Shown: positions 1 to 9,858 of the stretch, piece after piece | Position numbering within the stretch: the first letter of the stretch is position 1 | Layout of the letters: every line of letters starts with the position of its first letter | From: Bifidobacterium cuniculi | Lineage (GTDB): Bacteria; Actinomycetota; Actinomycetes; Actinomycetales; Bifidobacteriaceae | NCBI RefSeq assembly: GCF_000741575.1 | Contig: NZ_JGYV01000001.1 | Location: forward strand, 62,001 to 126,000 | Length of the DNA: 64,000 bases | Direction: 5' to 3' | Notes under the pieces: model-generated | The model's input: the letters and a program-made list of their open reading frames with translations, nothing else | Database searches by the model: none | Told to the model about the DNA's origin: nothing | Program-made: the position numbers and the translations under genes

Positions 1-921
1 GCCGCCACGATCACGAACATCGCGGCCGACCATCTCGACTGGCACGGGGGCATGGAACGCTATGCGCAGGACAAGGCGAAGGTCTTCGACGGCGCGCGCG
101 CCGTCATCGCCTACAATGCCCAGGATGCGCGGGTGAGCGAACTGGCCCGTGAGGCGCGCACGCAGGAGGGATGCGTCCATGTGGGCTTCACGCTGGAACG
201 CCCGCAGGAAGGACAGATCGGCGTCGAGGACGGTTGGATCGTCGACCGCAGCGGCCTGCTGGGGGCGCCCGTCGCCGACCATCACCGCATCGCGGCGCTC
301 ACCGACTTCCCGTACCTGTGCGAGCCCGACGGCACGGTCTATCCGCACCTGCTCGCGGACGCGTTGACCGCGCTGGCGCTCGTGGCGTCGATGGACGTCG
401 ACATGCAGGTCGCACTGGATGCCCTGCGCCGCTTCAAGCCCGGCGGCCACCGCATCGAGGAGGTGGCACGGCTGGGGGAAGGGCCTCTCACCATCCGCTT
501 CGTGGATGATTCCAAGGCCACGAACGCGCATGCCGCCCGCGCCTCCCTGTCCAGCTTCGCACCCAAGTCGGTGGTCTGGATCGTGGGCGGACTGGCCAAA
601 GGTGCCCGTTTCGAGGACCTGGTGCGCGAGGAGCGCGACCAGCTGCAGGGCGTCGTGGTGATCGGCAAGGACCAGGAACCCTTCGAACAGGCCCTGCGCT
701 CGCAGGCACCCGAGGTGCCGGTGCGCATCATCGACCCGCAGGATAACGCCACGGTCATGGAGCGTGCCGTCGAGGCGGCAGGCACCATGGCCCATGAGGG
801 CGACGTGGTGCTCATGGCGCCGGCCTGCGCATCGATGGACCAGTTCGCGTCCTACGCGGACCGCGGCGACCAGTTCGCCGCGCATGCACGTGCCTGGGTG
901 GCGGCGCATGGCCGGGACTAA
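1..921 (+). CDS. murD: MurD, C-terminal part (UDP-MurNAc-L-Ala:D-Glu ligase)
   Basis: Cytoplasmic ATP-dependent ligase that adds D-glutamate to UDP-MurNAc-L-alanine in peptidoglycan precursor synthesis. The frame is open from base 1, so the start and the N-terminal nucleotide-binding domain lie outside the window; 306 residues remain. The visible part begins in the conserved [12 protein letters not shown] stretch of the central Mur-ligase domain. DDSKATN, a MurD signature, sits around residue 170, ahead of the C-terminal domain. The stop codon overlaps the ftsW start by 14 bp, which suggests translational coupling in the division/cell-wall cluster. Nothing looks damaged in the part that can be seen. 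Confidence 0.96.
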   Translation, partial: AATITNIAADHLDWHGGMERYAQDKAKVFDGARAVIAYNAQDARVSELAREARTQEGCVHVGFTLERPQEGQIGVEDGWIVDRSGLLGAPVADHHRIAALTDFPYLCEPDGTVYPHLLADALTALALVASMDVDMQVALDALRRFKPGGHRIEEVARLGEGPLTIRFVDDSKATNAHAARASLSSFAPKSVVWIVGGLAKGARFEDLVREERDQLQGVVVIGKDQEPFEQALRSQAPEVPVRIIDPQDNATVMERAVEAAGTMAHEGDVVLMAPACASMDQFASYADRGDQFAAHARAWVAAHGRD

Positions 922-2209
922 GCGCAAGCCCCGCTCCGCTTCGTCGCGCGGCAGCGTGGAAGGCAGCCCCAAGCCCTACGCCGTGCGCACGCGTTCCGTG
1001 AAGGCAACGCCGCGCAAGGCCGGCAAAACCGAGGCGAACGAAGAGGACTTCTCACGGTACACCGGGTGGCGCATGCTGCTCAACCCCATCTGGTGCTACC
1101 ACGGCTTTGTCTGCGCGGTGGCGATCCTCACGGTCTTCGGCGTGGTCATGGTCTTCTCCAGCTCGTCCGTGACCATGGTCTCCGCCGGCCTGTCGCCCTG
1201 GCGCCAGGCCATCTCGCAGGGCACCTTCGCCCTGGTGGGCATCGTGGCCTTCGCCGTGGCCTTCATCATGCCCTATCGCAGGTACGAGAAGCCGCGCATC
1301 CTGCGTTTCCTCGTCGCCGTTGCGCTTTTCCTGCAGTTTCTTACCCTCACGAAGCTCGGCATCGACGTCAACGGCAACCGCGGCTGGATCGGCGTCGGAT
1401 CGCTCACCTTCCAACCTGCCGAGCTGCTCAAGCTGGTGCTGTGCGTCGCCCTGCCCGTCGAGCTGCTGCGTGCCAGGCGGCGCGTCCACGCCACCCCGGT
1501 GCAGCGCTACGCCTTGGTGGTCGTCGCCTACGTGCTGGCACTGGCACTGGTGATCGGCGGCAGGGACCTGGGAACCGGCATCATCCTCGTCTTCATCGGC
1601 GTGGTGGCGTTCTGGGCCTGCGACTTCCCGCGCAAATGGCTGCGCCTGGCCGCCCTGGCCGTGGCGGTCGGGGTCGTGCTGCTGGCCGTGCTGAGCCCCA
1701 ACCGCATGCAGCGCATCCTCGCCACCTACCAGGGCTGCGCCAGCGGTGACGAACAAGGCACCTGCTACCAGTCAATCCACGCGAACTACGCCATGGCTTC
1801 CGGCGGCCTCTTCGGCGTGGGCATGGGCAACTCGCGCGAGAAATGGAACTACCTGCCCGAGGCGCACAACGATTTCATCTACGCCATCATCGGCGAGGAA
1901 ACCGGCTTCGTGGGTGCCGCAATCGTGCTGCTGCTCTTCGTGGTGCTGGCATGGTGCCTCATCGTGGTGGCCTGCCAGATGCCGAACCGCGCCTGTGCTG
2001 CCTCCCTGCTGTGCTTCACCGTCTGGCTGGTGGGCCAGGCCATGATCAACATGGCGGTGGTGCTCGGGCTTCTGCCGGTGATGGGCGTACCATTGCCCTT
2101 CGTCTCGGCAGGCGGTTCGTCGCTCGTCATGTGCCTGACCGCGGCAGGCGTGTGCATGAGCATGATGAAGGAACAGCCGCAGATCAAGGCGTCGCGCGCC
2201 AAGGCATGA
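908..2209 (+). CDS. ftsW: FtsW, SEDS-family septal peptidoglycan polymerase
   Basis: Integral membrane glycosyltransferase of the SEDS family, which polymerises lipid II at the division septum with a class B PBP. I chose the ATG at 908 ([10 protein letters not shown]) because it overlaps the murD stop and gives 433 residues; upstream in-frame starts lie inside murD. The first ~55 residues are basic and cytoplasmic, followed by about ten hydrophobic segments. The C-terminal [11 protein letters not shown] block is the SEDS signature. The order murD-ftsW-murG-murC supports FtsW rather than RodA. Confidence 0.95.
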   Translation: MAGTKRKPRSASSRGSVEGSPKPYAVRTRSVKATPRKAGKTEANEEDFSRYTGWRMLLNPIWCYHGFVCAVAILTVFGVVMVFSSSSVTMVSAGLSPWRQAISQGTFALVGIVAFAVAFIMPYRRYEKPRILRFLVAVALFLQFLTLTKLGIDVNGNRGWIGVGSLTFQPAELLKLVLCVALPVELLRARRRVHATPVQRYALVVVAYVLALALVIGGRDLGTGIILVFIGVVAFWACDFPRKWLRLAALAVAVGVVLLAVLSPNRMQRILATYQGCASGDEQGTCYQSIHANYAMASGGLFGVGMGNSREKWNYLPEAHNDFIYAIIGEETGFVGAAIVLLLFVVLAWCLIVVACQMPNRACAASLLCFTVWLVGQAMINMAVVLGLLPVMGVPLPFVSAGGSSLVMCLTAAGVCMSMMKEQPQIKASRAKA

Positions 2210-2274
2210 GCGCGCCGGGGACTGCACGACGGACAATGCGAGACGAAGAGACTATGAGACCAAGGAACGAGGGC

Positions 2275-3480
2275 ATGATGGCAACCAGCACACCACGAAC
2301 GATCATCCTGGCCGGAGGCGGCACCGCCGGCCATGTCAACCCGCTGCTGGCGGTGGCGGACGCCATCACCGCGCGGGACCCGCAGGCCGAGGTCATCGCC
2401 CTGGGCACCGAGGTCGGCCTGGAGGCGGACCTCGTGCCGCAGGCCGGGTACGAACTGTCCACCATCGAGAAGGTGCCCTTCCCCCGGCGGCCCGATATGG
2501 CCGCCTTGCGTTTCCCCATGCAATGGCACCGGGAACGCACCAAGGTGCGCCAACTGATCGAGGAACGCCATGCCTGCATCGTGGTGGGATTCGGCGGCTA
2601 CGCCTCCGCGCCCGCTTACTCGGCCGCCCACCATGAGGGCATCCCAGTGGTGATCCACGAGCAGAATGCACGCGCCGGCATGGCCAACAGGCTCGGCTCA
2701 CGGTGGGCGGCCTTCATCGGGACCGCCTACGAAGGTACCGGGCTGCGGCCGGCCAAGGGTGGTCGGATCGAGCGCGTGGGGCTGCCCCTGCGGCCCGCCA
2801 TCGCCCAGCTCGCCGGCCGGCTGCAGCAGGACCGTGACGCCACCAGGCGTGCCAATGCCCAGGAACTGGGCCTCGACCCCGACCGTCCCATCGTGGTGGT
2901 CACCGGCGGCTCGCTCGGCGCCGTCAGCCTCAACCGGGCCGTCGCCGCCAACGCCGGCACCTTGCTCGCGCACGCACAGGTCGTGCATCTGACCGGCAGG
3001 GGGAAGATCGACGAGGTACGCGACCTCGTGGCCTCTTCCGCCGGACCGGATGCCGTCACCGGCCTCGGCGAGGGCTCCGAGCCGGGTCGCGACTATCACG
3101 CCGTGCCCTACCTCGAGCGCATCGACAAGGCCTTCGCCTGCGCCGACCTGGTGGTCTGCAGGTCCGGTGCGGGTACCGTCAGCGAACTGACCGCGCTGGG
3201 ACTGCCCGCAGTGTACGTGCCGCTGCCCATCGGCAACGGCGAACAACGCTACAACGCCAAGCCGGTGGTCGATGCCGGCGGCGGCATCATGGTCGACGAT
3301 GCCGACTTCACCGCGGAATGGGTCGGCGAGCACATCCCGCCGCTGCTCGCCGACCGTGACCGACTGCGTACCCTGGGCGACCGGGCATGGCAGTACGGCA
3401 TCCGCGACGCCGCCGACCGTATGGCACGGCGTATCCTCGACCTTATCGACGAACCGACCAGTACCAGGAGCGAACAGTGA
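2275..3480 (+). CDS. murG: MurG, lipid II synthase
   Basis: Peripheral membrane GT28 glycosyltransferase that moves GlcNAc from UDP-GlcNAc to lipid I to make lipid II. The N-terminal [10 protein letters not shown] loop and the later GGSLGA motif fit the family, as does the length of about 400 residues. ATG 2275 lies 8 nt after an AAGGA box (2262-2266); ATG 2278 is the alternative. Upstream in-frame ATGs at 2236 and 2254 have no comparable ribosome site. The gene ends within the murC start (GTG 3477), so the two are probably coupled. Confidence 0.95.
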   Translation: MMATSTPRTIILAGGGTAGHVNPLLAVADAITARDPQAEVIALGTEVGLEADLVPQAGYELSTIEKVPFPRRPDMAALRFPMQWHRERTKVRQLIEERHACIVVGFGGYASAPAYSAAHHEGIPVVIHEQNARAGMANRLGSRWAAFIGTAYEGTGLRPAKGGRIERVGLPLRPAIAQLAGRLQQDRDATRRANAQELGLDPDRPIVVVTGGSLGAVSLNRAVAANAGTLLAHAQVVHLTGRGKIDEVRDLVASSAGPDAVTGLGEGSEPGRDYHAVPYLERIDKAFACADLVVCRSGAGTVSELTALGLPAVYVPLPIGNGEQRYNAKPVVDAGGGIMVDDADFTAEWVGEHIPPLLADRDRLRTLGDRAWQYGIRDAADRMARRILDLIDEPTSTRSEQ

Positions 3481-5015
3481 GCGAAGCAGCAATCATCCTT
3501 GACCCGACCGTCGCGGGCTTCGGCGCCGAAGAAGGTGCCGAAGGACTCGGGGCCACCCATTTCATCGGCATCGGGGGAGCGGGCATGAGCGTCCTCGCCG
3601 AGATGCTGCACCAACGGCAGGTTCCCGTGGACGGTTCGGACCGCGAACCCAGCGCCAAGACGGAGCGTCTCATCGCCCTGGGCATCCCCGTGCAGTTCGG
3701 CCAGCAGGCAGCCAACGTCAACGGCCAGGACGTCGTCGTGTACTCCAGCGCCATCAAGTCGGACAACCCCGAGATCGTGGCCGCCGCGGCGCAGGGGGCG
3801 CGCATCGTGCACCGATCCGACATCCTCGACCTGCTCATGCGCGGCAAGCGGGCGGTCACCGTCGCCGGCGCCCATGGCAAGACGACCACCAGCTCCATGC
3901 TCGCCCACATCCTCACCCAGGGCGGCACCGGCAGCCTCGCCGACCCCAGCTACGCCATCGGCGCCTCCATCCAGGGGCCCGACGGCTCCACCGTGGACGG
4001 TGGCCATGCAGGCACCTCCGCCGTGCTCGTCGCCGAGGCCGACGAATCGGACGGCAGCTTCCTCAAGTACCATCCGAGCATCGCCATCATCACCAACGCG
4101 GAACCCGACCACCTCGACCATTACGGCAGTGCCGAGGCCTATCACCAGGCCTTCGTCGAGCATGCAGGACACGCCCGTGACCACGTGATCGTCTGCGTGG
4201 ACGATCCCGGAGCCCTGGAGGTGCTGCGGCACCTGCCGGCCGACGTGGCCACACGGGCCATCGCCTACGGCACCGCAGACCCCGATGCCCTGGGTGACCT
4301 CCACGGCGCACGGTTCGTGCAGATCGTCGCCGAGCACGAACAGGAGGGCACCGGCACCGAGGCTTTCACGCTGCGGATTCCCGCGGCCCTCGCCGGCGGC
4401 GACGCCCCCCTGGACCTGCCGGTCGACCTGGCCGTGCCGGGACTGCACAACGCACGCAATGCCACGGCGGCCGTGCTGGCTGCAATCTGCCTGGGCATGG
4501 ACCCGCATCAGGCAGCCGGTGCGGTGTCCGGCTTCCTGGGCGCCTCGCGGCGGTTCCAGATCCGCGGCACCGTGAACGACGTGACCGTCGTGGACGACTA
4601 CGCGCACCATCCCACCGAGATCGCGGCGCTTCTCGATGCGGCACGCCGACGCTACCCGCGGGCGCGCCTCCACGTGCTCTTCCAGCCGCACCTGTTCTCG
4701 CGCACCAAGTTCTTCGCCGACCAGTTCGCCCAGGCGCTCTCGATGGCTGACGACGTGATCGTGACTGGCATCTTCCCAGCCCGCGAGCGCCAGGAAGACT
4801 ATCCGGACATCACGGCGGCCACCATCGTCGAGGCCGCTGCGCCGGCGGCCGGCGCGGCCATGCACGCCGTCGACGACATGGCGGTGGCGGCCCAGATGAT
4901 CGCGCTCCGCGCCGAACCCGGCGACGTGGTGCTTACGGTGGGTGCGGGCGACATCACCCGCATGGGATCCGTCATCCTCCACGTGCTGGAAGCGCATTTC
5001 GCGGACAGGGACTGA
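3477..5015 (+). CDS. murC: MurC, UDP-MurNAc:L-alanine ligase
   Basis: Cytoplasmic ATP-dependent ligase that starts the peptide stem by adding L-alanine to UDP-MurNAc. The N-terminal Rossmann loop GIGGAGMS binds the nucleotide substrate, and [11 protein letters not shown] is the Mur-ligase ATP P-loop. The [10 protein letters not shown] motif near residue 375 is typical of MurC. The GTG start at 3477 overlaps the murG stop by 4 bp and follows an AGGAG box near 3465. The 512 residues are slightly above the usual MurC length because of about 20 extra N-terminal residues. Confidence 0.95.
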   Translation: MSEAAIILDPTVAGFGAEEGAEGLGATHFIGIGGAGMSVLAEMLHQRQVPVDGSDREPSAKTERLIALGIPVQFGQQAANVNGQDVVVYSSAIKSDNPEIVAAAAQGARIVHRSDILDLLMRGKRAVTVAGAHGKTTTSSMLAHILTQGGTGSLADPSYAIGASIQGPDGSTVDGGHAGTSAVLVAEADESDGSFLKYHPSIAIITNAEPDHLDHYGSAEAYHQAFVEHAGHARDHVIVCVDDPGALEVLRHLPADVATRAIAYGTADPDALGDLHGARFVQIVAEHEQEGTGTEAFTLRIPAALAGGDAPLDLPVDLAVPGLHNARNATAAVLAAICLGMDPHQAAGAVSGFLGASRRFQIRGTVNDVTVVDDYAHHPTEIAALLDAARRRYPRARLHVLFQPHLFSRTKFFADQFAQALSMADDVIVTGIFPARERQEDYPDITAATIVEAAAPAAGAAMHAVDDMAVAAQMIALRAEPGDVVLTVGAGDITRMGSVILHVLEAHFADRD

Positions 5016-5017
5016 CG

Positions 5018-6304
5018 ATGGCGGGACGTACGATCAGCTCGAACCCCTCGGACAAGGATGCGGGGAAGGACGGCCACCGGGGGCGCACCGTGCACTCCGG
5101 TTCCGACCATGGCCGCACGGATCACGTGGATTCCCGGAAGACGACCTCCAGGACGGCGTCGGGCAGTGCCGGGCCAGGCACCCGGCAGGTGCGTGCCATG
5201 GCCGGACATCCCACGACGGGTGAAAGCGACGCCGTGGCGTCGCCGTCGGCACCGCGCACCGCGCGGTCCACGGATGCGAAGCCCAATGGGCGCCGTTTCC
5301 ACTTGGAGATGCAGAAGGCGAAGCCAGCCGAGGAACGGGGAGGGGAAAGCAAGGAGGCCGCACGGTTTTCTCTGGCGCGTGTGAAACTCGCCATGAAACA
5401 CGAGGTGCGTCGCCCCCGCATCGTGCAGGAACCCGAAACCGGCATGAGCAAGCCTGGTTCCTTCGTCGATGCCCGGCGTCTGCCCAGCGAGGACGTGGTT
5501 GCCAAGACCCTCCAGGAGACCAACGGCAGCATCGGCGTGGCCACCAGGCCCAAGGTGGTGGACTTCACGGCACGCCAGAAGGAGCGCCGCAAGGCGAACA
5601 TGCGCTACATCGTGCGCAATGCCGCGATCGTCGTTGGAGTGCTCGTCGTCCTGGGGTTCCTGGCATGGTTCCTCTTCCTGTCTCCCGCGTTCCGGCTCGA
5701 GCAGGACCGGATCAGCGTCGAGGGCGCCAACGAGTGGGTCAGCAGCGAACAGGTCATGGACATCGCGGACCGGCAGGTCGGCAAGTCGCTGCTTCTGGTG
5801 TCGGACGGCGCCATCGAGCGGGGACTGCGCGACATCCCCGGCGTCTCCGAGGCCAAGGCCAGCAAGCAGTTCCCCAATGGGCTGACGGTGTCCATCGTGG
5901 CGCAACGCCCCGCTGCCATGCTCAAGGCAAAGGACGGGACCCTGACCGCCGTCGACAGCCAGGCGCGCATCCTCAACTCGGTGAGCGACCAGTCGGTGGA
6001 GGGCATCCCCGTCATCGAGGTGGACGACGCCACCCAGGCGGTCAAGGGACGCGCCATCAAGTCGGCCGTCACCATCCTGGACGCGCTGCCTGAATCACTG
6101 CGCGGGCAGGTCACGTCCGTCTCGGCGGCCACCCAGGATTCCATCGCCACCATCTTCGCGAACGGCATCACCGTGACCTGGGGCGACGACAGCGACCTCA
6201 AGCTGAAGATGGCCATCGCGGACAAGATCATGAACGACCCCAAGGTGATCGGCGACAAGAAGGAGATCAACGTCTCTGCCACGTCGCGGCCCATCATCAA
6301 GTAG
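5018..6304 (+). CDS. ftsQ: FtsQ/DivIB division protein with long N-terminal tail
   Basis: Bitopic division protein that links FtsL/FtsB-type partners to the divisome. One transmembrane segment spans about residues 200-222. It is followed by the extracytoplasmic POTRA domain from about 226 (FRLEQDRISVEG) and the FtsQ beta domain. The cytoplasmic tail is unusually long at about 198 residues, rich in R, K, T, S and G, and of low complexity in its first 90 residues; most FtsQ proteins have far less. ATG 5018 is 2 nt past the murC stop. Internal ATGs at 5198 and 5438 would shorten the tail, so its true length is uncertain. Confidence 0.88.
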   Translation: MAGRTISSNPSDKDAGKDGHRGRTVHSGSDHGRTDHVDSRKTTSRTASGSAGPGTRQVRAMAGHPTTGESDAVASPSAPRTARSTDAKPNGRRFHLEMQKAKPAEERGGESKEAARFSLARVKLAMKHEVRRPRIVQEPETGMSKPGSFVDARRLPSEDVVAKTLQETNGSIGVATRPKVVDFTARQKERRKANMRYIVRNAAIVVGVLVVLGFLAWFLFLSPAFRLEQDRISVEGANEWVSSEQVMDIADRQVGKSLLLVSDGAIERGLRDIPGVSEAKASKQFPNGLTVSIVAQRPAAMLKAKDGTLTAVDSQARILNSVSDQSVEGIPVIEVDDATQAVKGRAIKSAVTILDALPESLRGQVTSVSAATQDSIATIFANGITVTWGDDSDLKLKMAIADKIMNDPKVIGDKKEINVSATSRPIIK

Positions 6305-6317
6305 GGGAGAGGCAACG

Positions 6318-6353
6318 AAAAGGGCCACCCGGCTGATGCCGGGTGGCCCTTTT
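6318..6353. terminator. Two-way terminator between ftsQ and ssrA
   Basis: Perfect 16-bp stem (6318-6333 with 6338-6353) with a TGAT loop. The stem ends in AAAA on one side and TTTT on the other, so it can end ftsQ transcription rightward and tmRNA transcription leftward. Confidence 0.85.
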
Positions 6354-6360
6354 CCCATCG

Positions 6361-6753
6361 TGGAGCCGCGGGGGATCGAACCCCGGTCCGGTGACCGCAC
6401 CCTCGTCCTTCTACGTGCGTAGTCTGCTGGCCATAAGGCGATTTATCGGCTCCCACCGATGTCGCAGACTACTGGTGGCGAGCCTAGCCGCAGTGCGATG
6501 TCCCCGCACTGCCCTGCAGTGCAGCGGTGCGGGTAAGTCTTCAAACGACGCTCAGCATCTCCCCGAAGACACGGGAGAGTGAACGGAGCGGCTGCTCACT
6601 GGTTAGATCCTGATGAAATCAGGCAGCGAGAGCGAACTCAGTGCGATTGGATTTAGCACTTATTTTTATTACAGAGCACATCACGAGCGGACTCTGCATT
6701 CTCGGCACGCTTCTCCGAAGCGAACAGGTCACCGTCGAAACCAAATCGGCCCC
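6361..6753 (-). ncRNA. ssrA: Transfer-messenger RNA (tmRNA)
   Basis: Rescues stalled ribosomes by acting first as tRNA-Ala and then as mRNA for a degradation tag. On the minus strand the 5' end GGGGCCGATTTGG (from 6753) pairs over 7 bp with the 3' end CGGCTCC, leaving discriminator A at 6361. A T-loop GGTTCGATCCC precedes the 3' acceptor strand. The tag frame at 6657-6619 reads AKSNRTEFALAA-stop. No CCA follows the discriminator in the DNA, so CCA must be added after transcription. The length is about 393 nt, normal for a one-piece tmRNA. Confidence 0.95.
6619..6657 (-). other. tmRNA tag reading frame
   Basis: Thirteen codons from resume codon GCT to TGA encode AKSNRTEFALAA. The ALAA end is the usual proteolysis signal. 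I recall this tag from Bifidobacterium, which supports the taxonomic placement. Confidence 0.93.
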
Positions 6754-6795
6754 GATTATGTTGTCAAACACATCCGGTACAAGACCGGACTTTTC

Positions 6796-6824
6796 AATAT
6801 AGCACCCGAGGGCGCGTTACGCAA
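6796..6824 (-). promoter_or_regulatory. Probable ssrA promoter
   Basis: Reading leftward: TTGCGT (6824-6819), a 17-nt spacer, then TATATT (6801-6796). Transcription would start about 35 nt before the mature tmRNA end at 6753, leaving a leader for RNase P to remove. The -35 box overlaps the last codons of dtd. Confidence 0.6.
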
Positions 6825-7299
6825 GGCCGAGTTCGTCGCTGTCGAAGACGATCGTCACGGGGCCGTCGTTCACCAGGTCGACCGACATATGTGCGCCGAA
6901 GCGCCCCTCGCGCACCGTCAGCCCCTGTGCGCGCAGTGCCTCGTCGAAGGCGTGCCACAGTTCCTCGGCCCGGGCCGGTTCCATGGCGCGTACGAAGCTC
7001 GGGCGGTTGCCCTTGCGCACATTGCCGTAGAGCGTGAACTGCGAGACGGACAGCACCTCGCCGTGCACGTCGTCGATGGAGAGGTTCATCCTGCCGCCGG
7101 CGTCGTCGAAGATGCGCAGCTTGGCGATCTTGCGGGCGATCCACTCGCCCTGCCCCGCCGTGTCGCCTTCCGCGAGGCCGATGAGCAGTACATAGCCCGC
7201 GCCGATGGACTGCGGGGTGAACGAGGCATCCGGTTGACCGGATGCCTCGTCGAGGACGGTGACGGTGGCATGGCTGACTCGCTGCAGGATGACTCTCAT
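6817..7299 (-). CDS. dtd: D-aminoacyl-tRNA deacylase (Dtd)
   Basis: Cytoplasmic proofreading enzyme that hydrolyses D-aminoacyl-tRNAs (and Gly-tRNA-Ala). The N-terminus MRVILQRVSHA, the SQFTLYG catalytic motif near residue 80 and the NDGPVT motif near residue 148 (NxGPVT in the family) identify it. The 160 residues are slightly above the usual 145-150 because of an insert around residues 18-28. A TACGGT box 8 nt before the ATG may be a -10 element for a leaderless message, but the match is weak. Confidence 0.94.
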   Translation of the reverse strand: MRVILQRVSHATVTVLDEASGQPDASFTPQSIGAGYVLLIGLAEGDTAGQGEWIARKIAKLRIFDDAGGRMNLSIDDVHGEVLSVSQFTLYGNVRKGNRPSFVRAMEPARAEELWHAFDEALRAQGLTVREGRFGAHMSVDLVNDGPVTIVFDSDELGLA

Positions 7300-7335
7300 G
7301 GGCCACTACCGTAGCAGCCGGGCTGCCGCCGCGGC

Positions 7336-8232
7336 TTACTTGCCCGCCTGCTCCAGGTAGTCGGGCATCTGCTTGGGGTACTCGGGCCATGCGCCGTGCT
7401 GCGTGCACACGTAGGCCGCGGTGTTCACGGCGGTGCGGTGCGCCAGCCCCATGGAGTCGCCCAGGAGCAGGCGGCCGGTGAAGGTGCCGGAGAAGGAGTC
7501 GCCGGCTCCGACGGTGTCGACGACGTCGACGCGCGGGGTGGCCAGCGTGGAGATCTCGCCGTCGGCCGCCATAATCGTGCTGAAGGTGGCGCCGCCAGTG
7601 AGGATCAGGTAGCGCAGCCCGAACTCCTCGATGAACCAGCGGCACGCCTCCTCGTCGCTGGTGTCCTCGATGCCGAACATGCCGCGCAGAAGCAGCAGTT
7701 CCTCGTCGTTGATCTTGAAGACGTTCGCGTAGCCGAGCATCTCCTCGATGAGCTCCTTGGAGTACATGTCGCCACGTAGGTTGATGTCGAAGAAGCACAG
7801 GGCGGAGTCCTTGACGTGCTTGAGCAGCTCGACGATGGTGGCGTGCGACTCGGGGGAGCGCAGAGCGAGCGTGCCGAAGCAGACGGCGTCGGCCTGCTCG
7901 ACGATGTCGATGAGCTGGCGCGTGTAGGAGATGTGGTCCCAGGCGACGTTCTCGACGATGGTGTATTCGGGGATGCCGTTCTTGAGGGCGACCTCGACGG
8001 TGCCGGTCGGCCACGCGTTGCGCTGGAGGATGGCGTGGATGCCGGCCTTCTGTGCCTCGATGGCGAGTTCGTCGCCCAGGTCGTCCTGGCCGACGGCGCT
8101 GATGGAGTAGCCTTCGGCGCCGTTCATCATGGCGTGGTAGGCGAAATTGACGGGGGCGCCGCCGGCGCGCTTGCCGGTGGGCAGCATGTCCCAGAGCAGT
8201 TCCCCGAGGGATACGACGATTGGCTTGCCCAT
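7336..8232 (-). CDS. PfkB-family sugar kinase, probable fructokinase
   Basis: Cytoplasmic ribokinase-family kinase. The N-terminal GELLWDMLPTG and GGAPVNFAYH segments are typical of fructokinases of this family. DTVGAGDSFSG near residue 245 holds the catalytic Asp and anion hole. The 298 residues are the standard length. A GGAAGAAGG site precedes ATG 8232. It lies 50 bp after a ROK regulator on the same strand, so the two probably form a regulator-kinase operon. Fructose is the likely substrate, but the sequence alone does not exclude other sugars. Confidence 0.85.
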   Translation of the reverse strand: MGKPIVVSLGELLWDMLPTGKRAGGAPVNFAYHAMMNGAEGYSISAVGQDDLGDELAIEAQKAGIHAILQRNAWPTGTVEVALKNGIPEYTIVENVAWDHISYTRQLIDIVEQADAVCFGTLALRSPESHATIVELLKHVKDSALCFFDINLRGDMYSKELIEEMLGYANVFKINDEELLLLRGMFGIEDTSDEEACRWFIEEFGLRYLILTGGATFSTIMAADGEISTLATPRVDVVDTVGAGDSFSGTFTGRLLLGDSMGLAHRTAVNTAAYVCTQHGAWPEYPKQMPDYLEQAGK

Positions 8233-8282
8233 GGTGGGTACCTTCTTCCTTGTCGGTTGTGTGTGGTTGTGGGTGACTGGTG

Positions 8283-9476
8283 TCAGGAGCGCGCCAGCAG
8301 GCTGGGGTGCTCCAACAGGTGGGTGATGGCCACGGCCGCCGCGCCGGTGACGGCGGCGTCTGTGGGCAGTTCGGACAGCGTGACCTCGGTGGCTGCCGCG
8401 AGTTCGGGGATGGCGCGTTCGTCGAGGACGGCGCGGATGGCGTCAAGCAGCGGTTCGCCGGCCTGGGCGAGGATGTCGCCGACGACGATGCGGGACGGGT
8501 TGTAGGCGTTGACGATGGTGACCGCCCCGTAGCCGACGACGGTGCCGACGCCGGCGATGAGCGCGCGTGCTTCGGCGTTGCCGGCGGCGGCGCGCTCGCA
8601 CAGTGCCGCGAAGGCCTGGCGATGGCTGAGCGATGCACTGTGCGAGACGAGGCCGGAGGCGTCGATGTCGTCGTGCACGGCCACGGCGGAACAGTACCGT
8701 TCGAGGCAGCCGACGTTGCCGCATTCGCAGGGCCGTCCGGCCACGTCGATGCTGATGTGGCCGATCTCGGTGGCCGCCCCGTCGGCGCCGTCGACGATGG
8801 CGCCGTGCTCGATGACGCCTAGGCCGACGCCTTCGCCGAGCAGGTAGTAGGCGAGGCTGTCGGCGCCAGGACCGGGGGAGAAGAGCTGCTGGGCGAGGGC
8901 GCCGGCGCGGGCGTCCTGCTCAATGAGGACGGGGACGGCGAAGGCGTCGGCGAATTCGGCCGGGAAGTTCACGCTGCGCCACTGCTGCATGGAAGAGACG
9001 ACGGCGGTGTGGCCGCGCGACTTGAGATAGGGCCCCGGCACGGCCATGCCGATGGCGAGGATGGCCGGGGCGGCATCCATCAGGGCATGGATGCGTTCGT
9101 GGATGAGCTGCAGCGTCGCCTCGATGCCGGATTCGTCCACGGGCGGCAGCTCCTCCATGGAGAGGGCGTGCCCGGACAGGTCGAAGACGCCGATCTCGAC
9201 GAGGGAGCGGGCGAACTTGACGCCGATGACATGGGATTGCGCGGTGTCCAGGGCCACGCCGATGGAGCGGCGGCGGGACGTGCCTGCCATGTCGCCGGTT
9301 TCGTGGAGGACGCCTTCGTCGATGAGACGGGCCGTGATCTTGGTGATGGCGGCCGGGGTGAGGCCGAGTGCCTTGGCGATCTGCGCGCGCGAGTCGACGC
9401 CGTGCCGGTAGAGATGCCGCACGATGCGGGCACGGTTGACTTCGGCCGTGGCGTTGGTGCCGGTGTCGCTGGCCAT
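8283..9476 (-). CDS. ROK-family transcriptional regulator
   Basis: NagC/XylR-type repressor: an N-terminal winged helix (about residues 12-60, including RAQIAKALGLTPAAITKIT) joined to a sugar-kinase-like ROK domain. The zinc motif CECGNVGCLE is present around residue 248. I chose ATG 9476 (MASDTG) because GAGGAGG lies just upstream; an ATG 51 nt earlier has no ribosome site. At 397 residues the length is normal. It precedes the fructokinase, and an operator-like inverted repeat lies at 9511-9548, so self-regulation by a sugar or sugar phosphate is likely. Confidence 0.9.
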   Translation of the reverse strand: MASDTGTNATAEVNRARIVRHLYRHGVDSRAQIAKALGLTPAAITKITARLIDEGVLHETGDMAGTSRRRSIGVALDTAQSHVIGVKFARSLVEIGVFDLSGHALSMEELPPVDESGIEATLQLIHERIHALMDAAPAILAIGMAVPGPYLKSRGHTAVVSSMQQWRSVNFPAEFADAFAVPVLIEQDARAGALAQQLFSPGPGADSLAYYLLGEGVGLGVIEHGAIVDGADGAATEIGHISIDVAGRPCECGNVGCLERYCSAVAVHDDIDASGLVSHSASLSHRQAFAALCERAAAGNAEARALIAGVGTVVGYGAVTIVNAYNPSRIVVGDILAQAGEPLLDAIRAVLDERAIPELAAATEVTLSELPTDAAVTGAAAVAITHLLEHPSLLARS

Positions 9477-9510
9477 GGGCACCTCCTCGTGTCCGGCGAT
9501 ATGAAGCGTT

Positions 9511-9548
9511 TGATTAACGTAGTTCATATATTAACCAAGTTAATCAAT
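9511..9548. promoter_or_regulatory. Inverted-repeat operator upstream of the ROK gene
   Basis: TTGATTAAC (9511-9519) and its exact complement GTTAATCAA (9540-9548) are 20 bp apart. A third related half-site, TATTAACCAA, lies between them. The site is AT-rich in a GC-rich setting, 35 bp before the ROK start. Probable binding site for the ROK protein. Confidence 0.65.
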
Positions 9549-9858
9549 AGGGGCAAGCCGCGACACGCCGTGGAATGCCATGGCTGTCTCCATCGGATGC
9601 ATCCTTGCCCGGGGAGTGCCGGACCGACGCGGCAGCGGACCCGCAATCTCATCATGCGGACCGGTGGCCACAAACGGAGTCGACACCCGTGGAACCCTGT
9701 ATTTGCAAGGCATGAGGCAACGATGACGGGTTCAGGCACAGGGGAATCGTGCATTGACCGAAATCTGCAGGAAACGCGTCCGGCCGACAATCCCGACCTG
9801 TACCGCAGGCAATGCCTGCGCAGGGAATTGAGGAACCCGAGAAGAAAGAGAGCCACCA
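9549..9858. other. Intergenic region before the first peptide transporter
   Basis: About 310 bp between the ROK operator and the binding-protein gene. A TTGACC box occurs at 9754-9759, but no -10 box lies at normal spacing. I see no convincing small gene or RNA structure here. Confidence 0.4.

Noticed and set aside
6361..6753. tmRNA gene as the attachment site of an integrated element
   Set aside because: ssrA is a frequent integration target, but no integrase, att repeat or foreign genes lie next to it; the Xer recombinases in the window look like housekeeping XerC and XerD.
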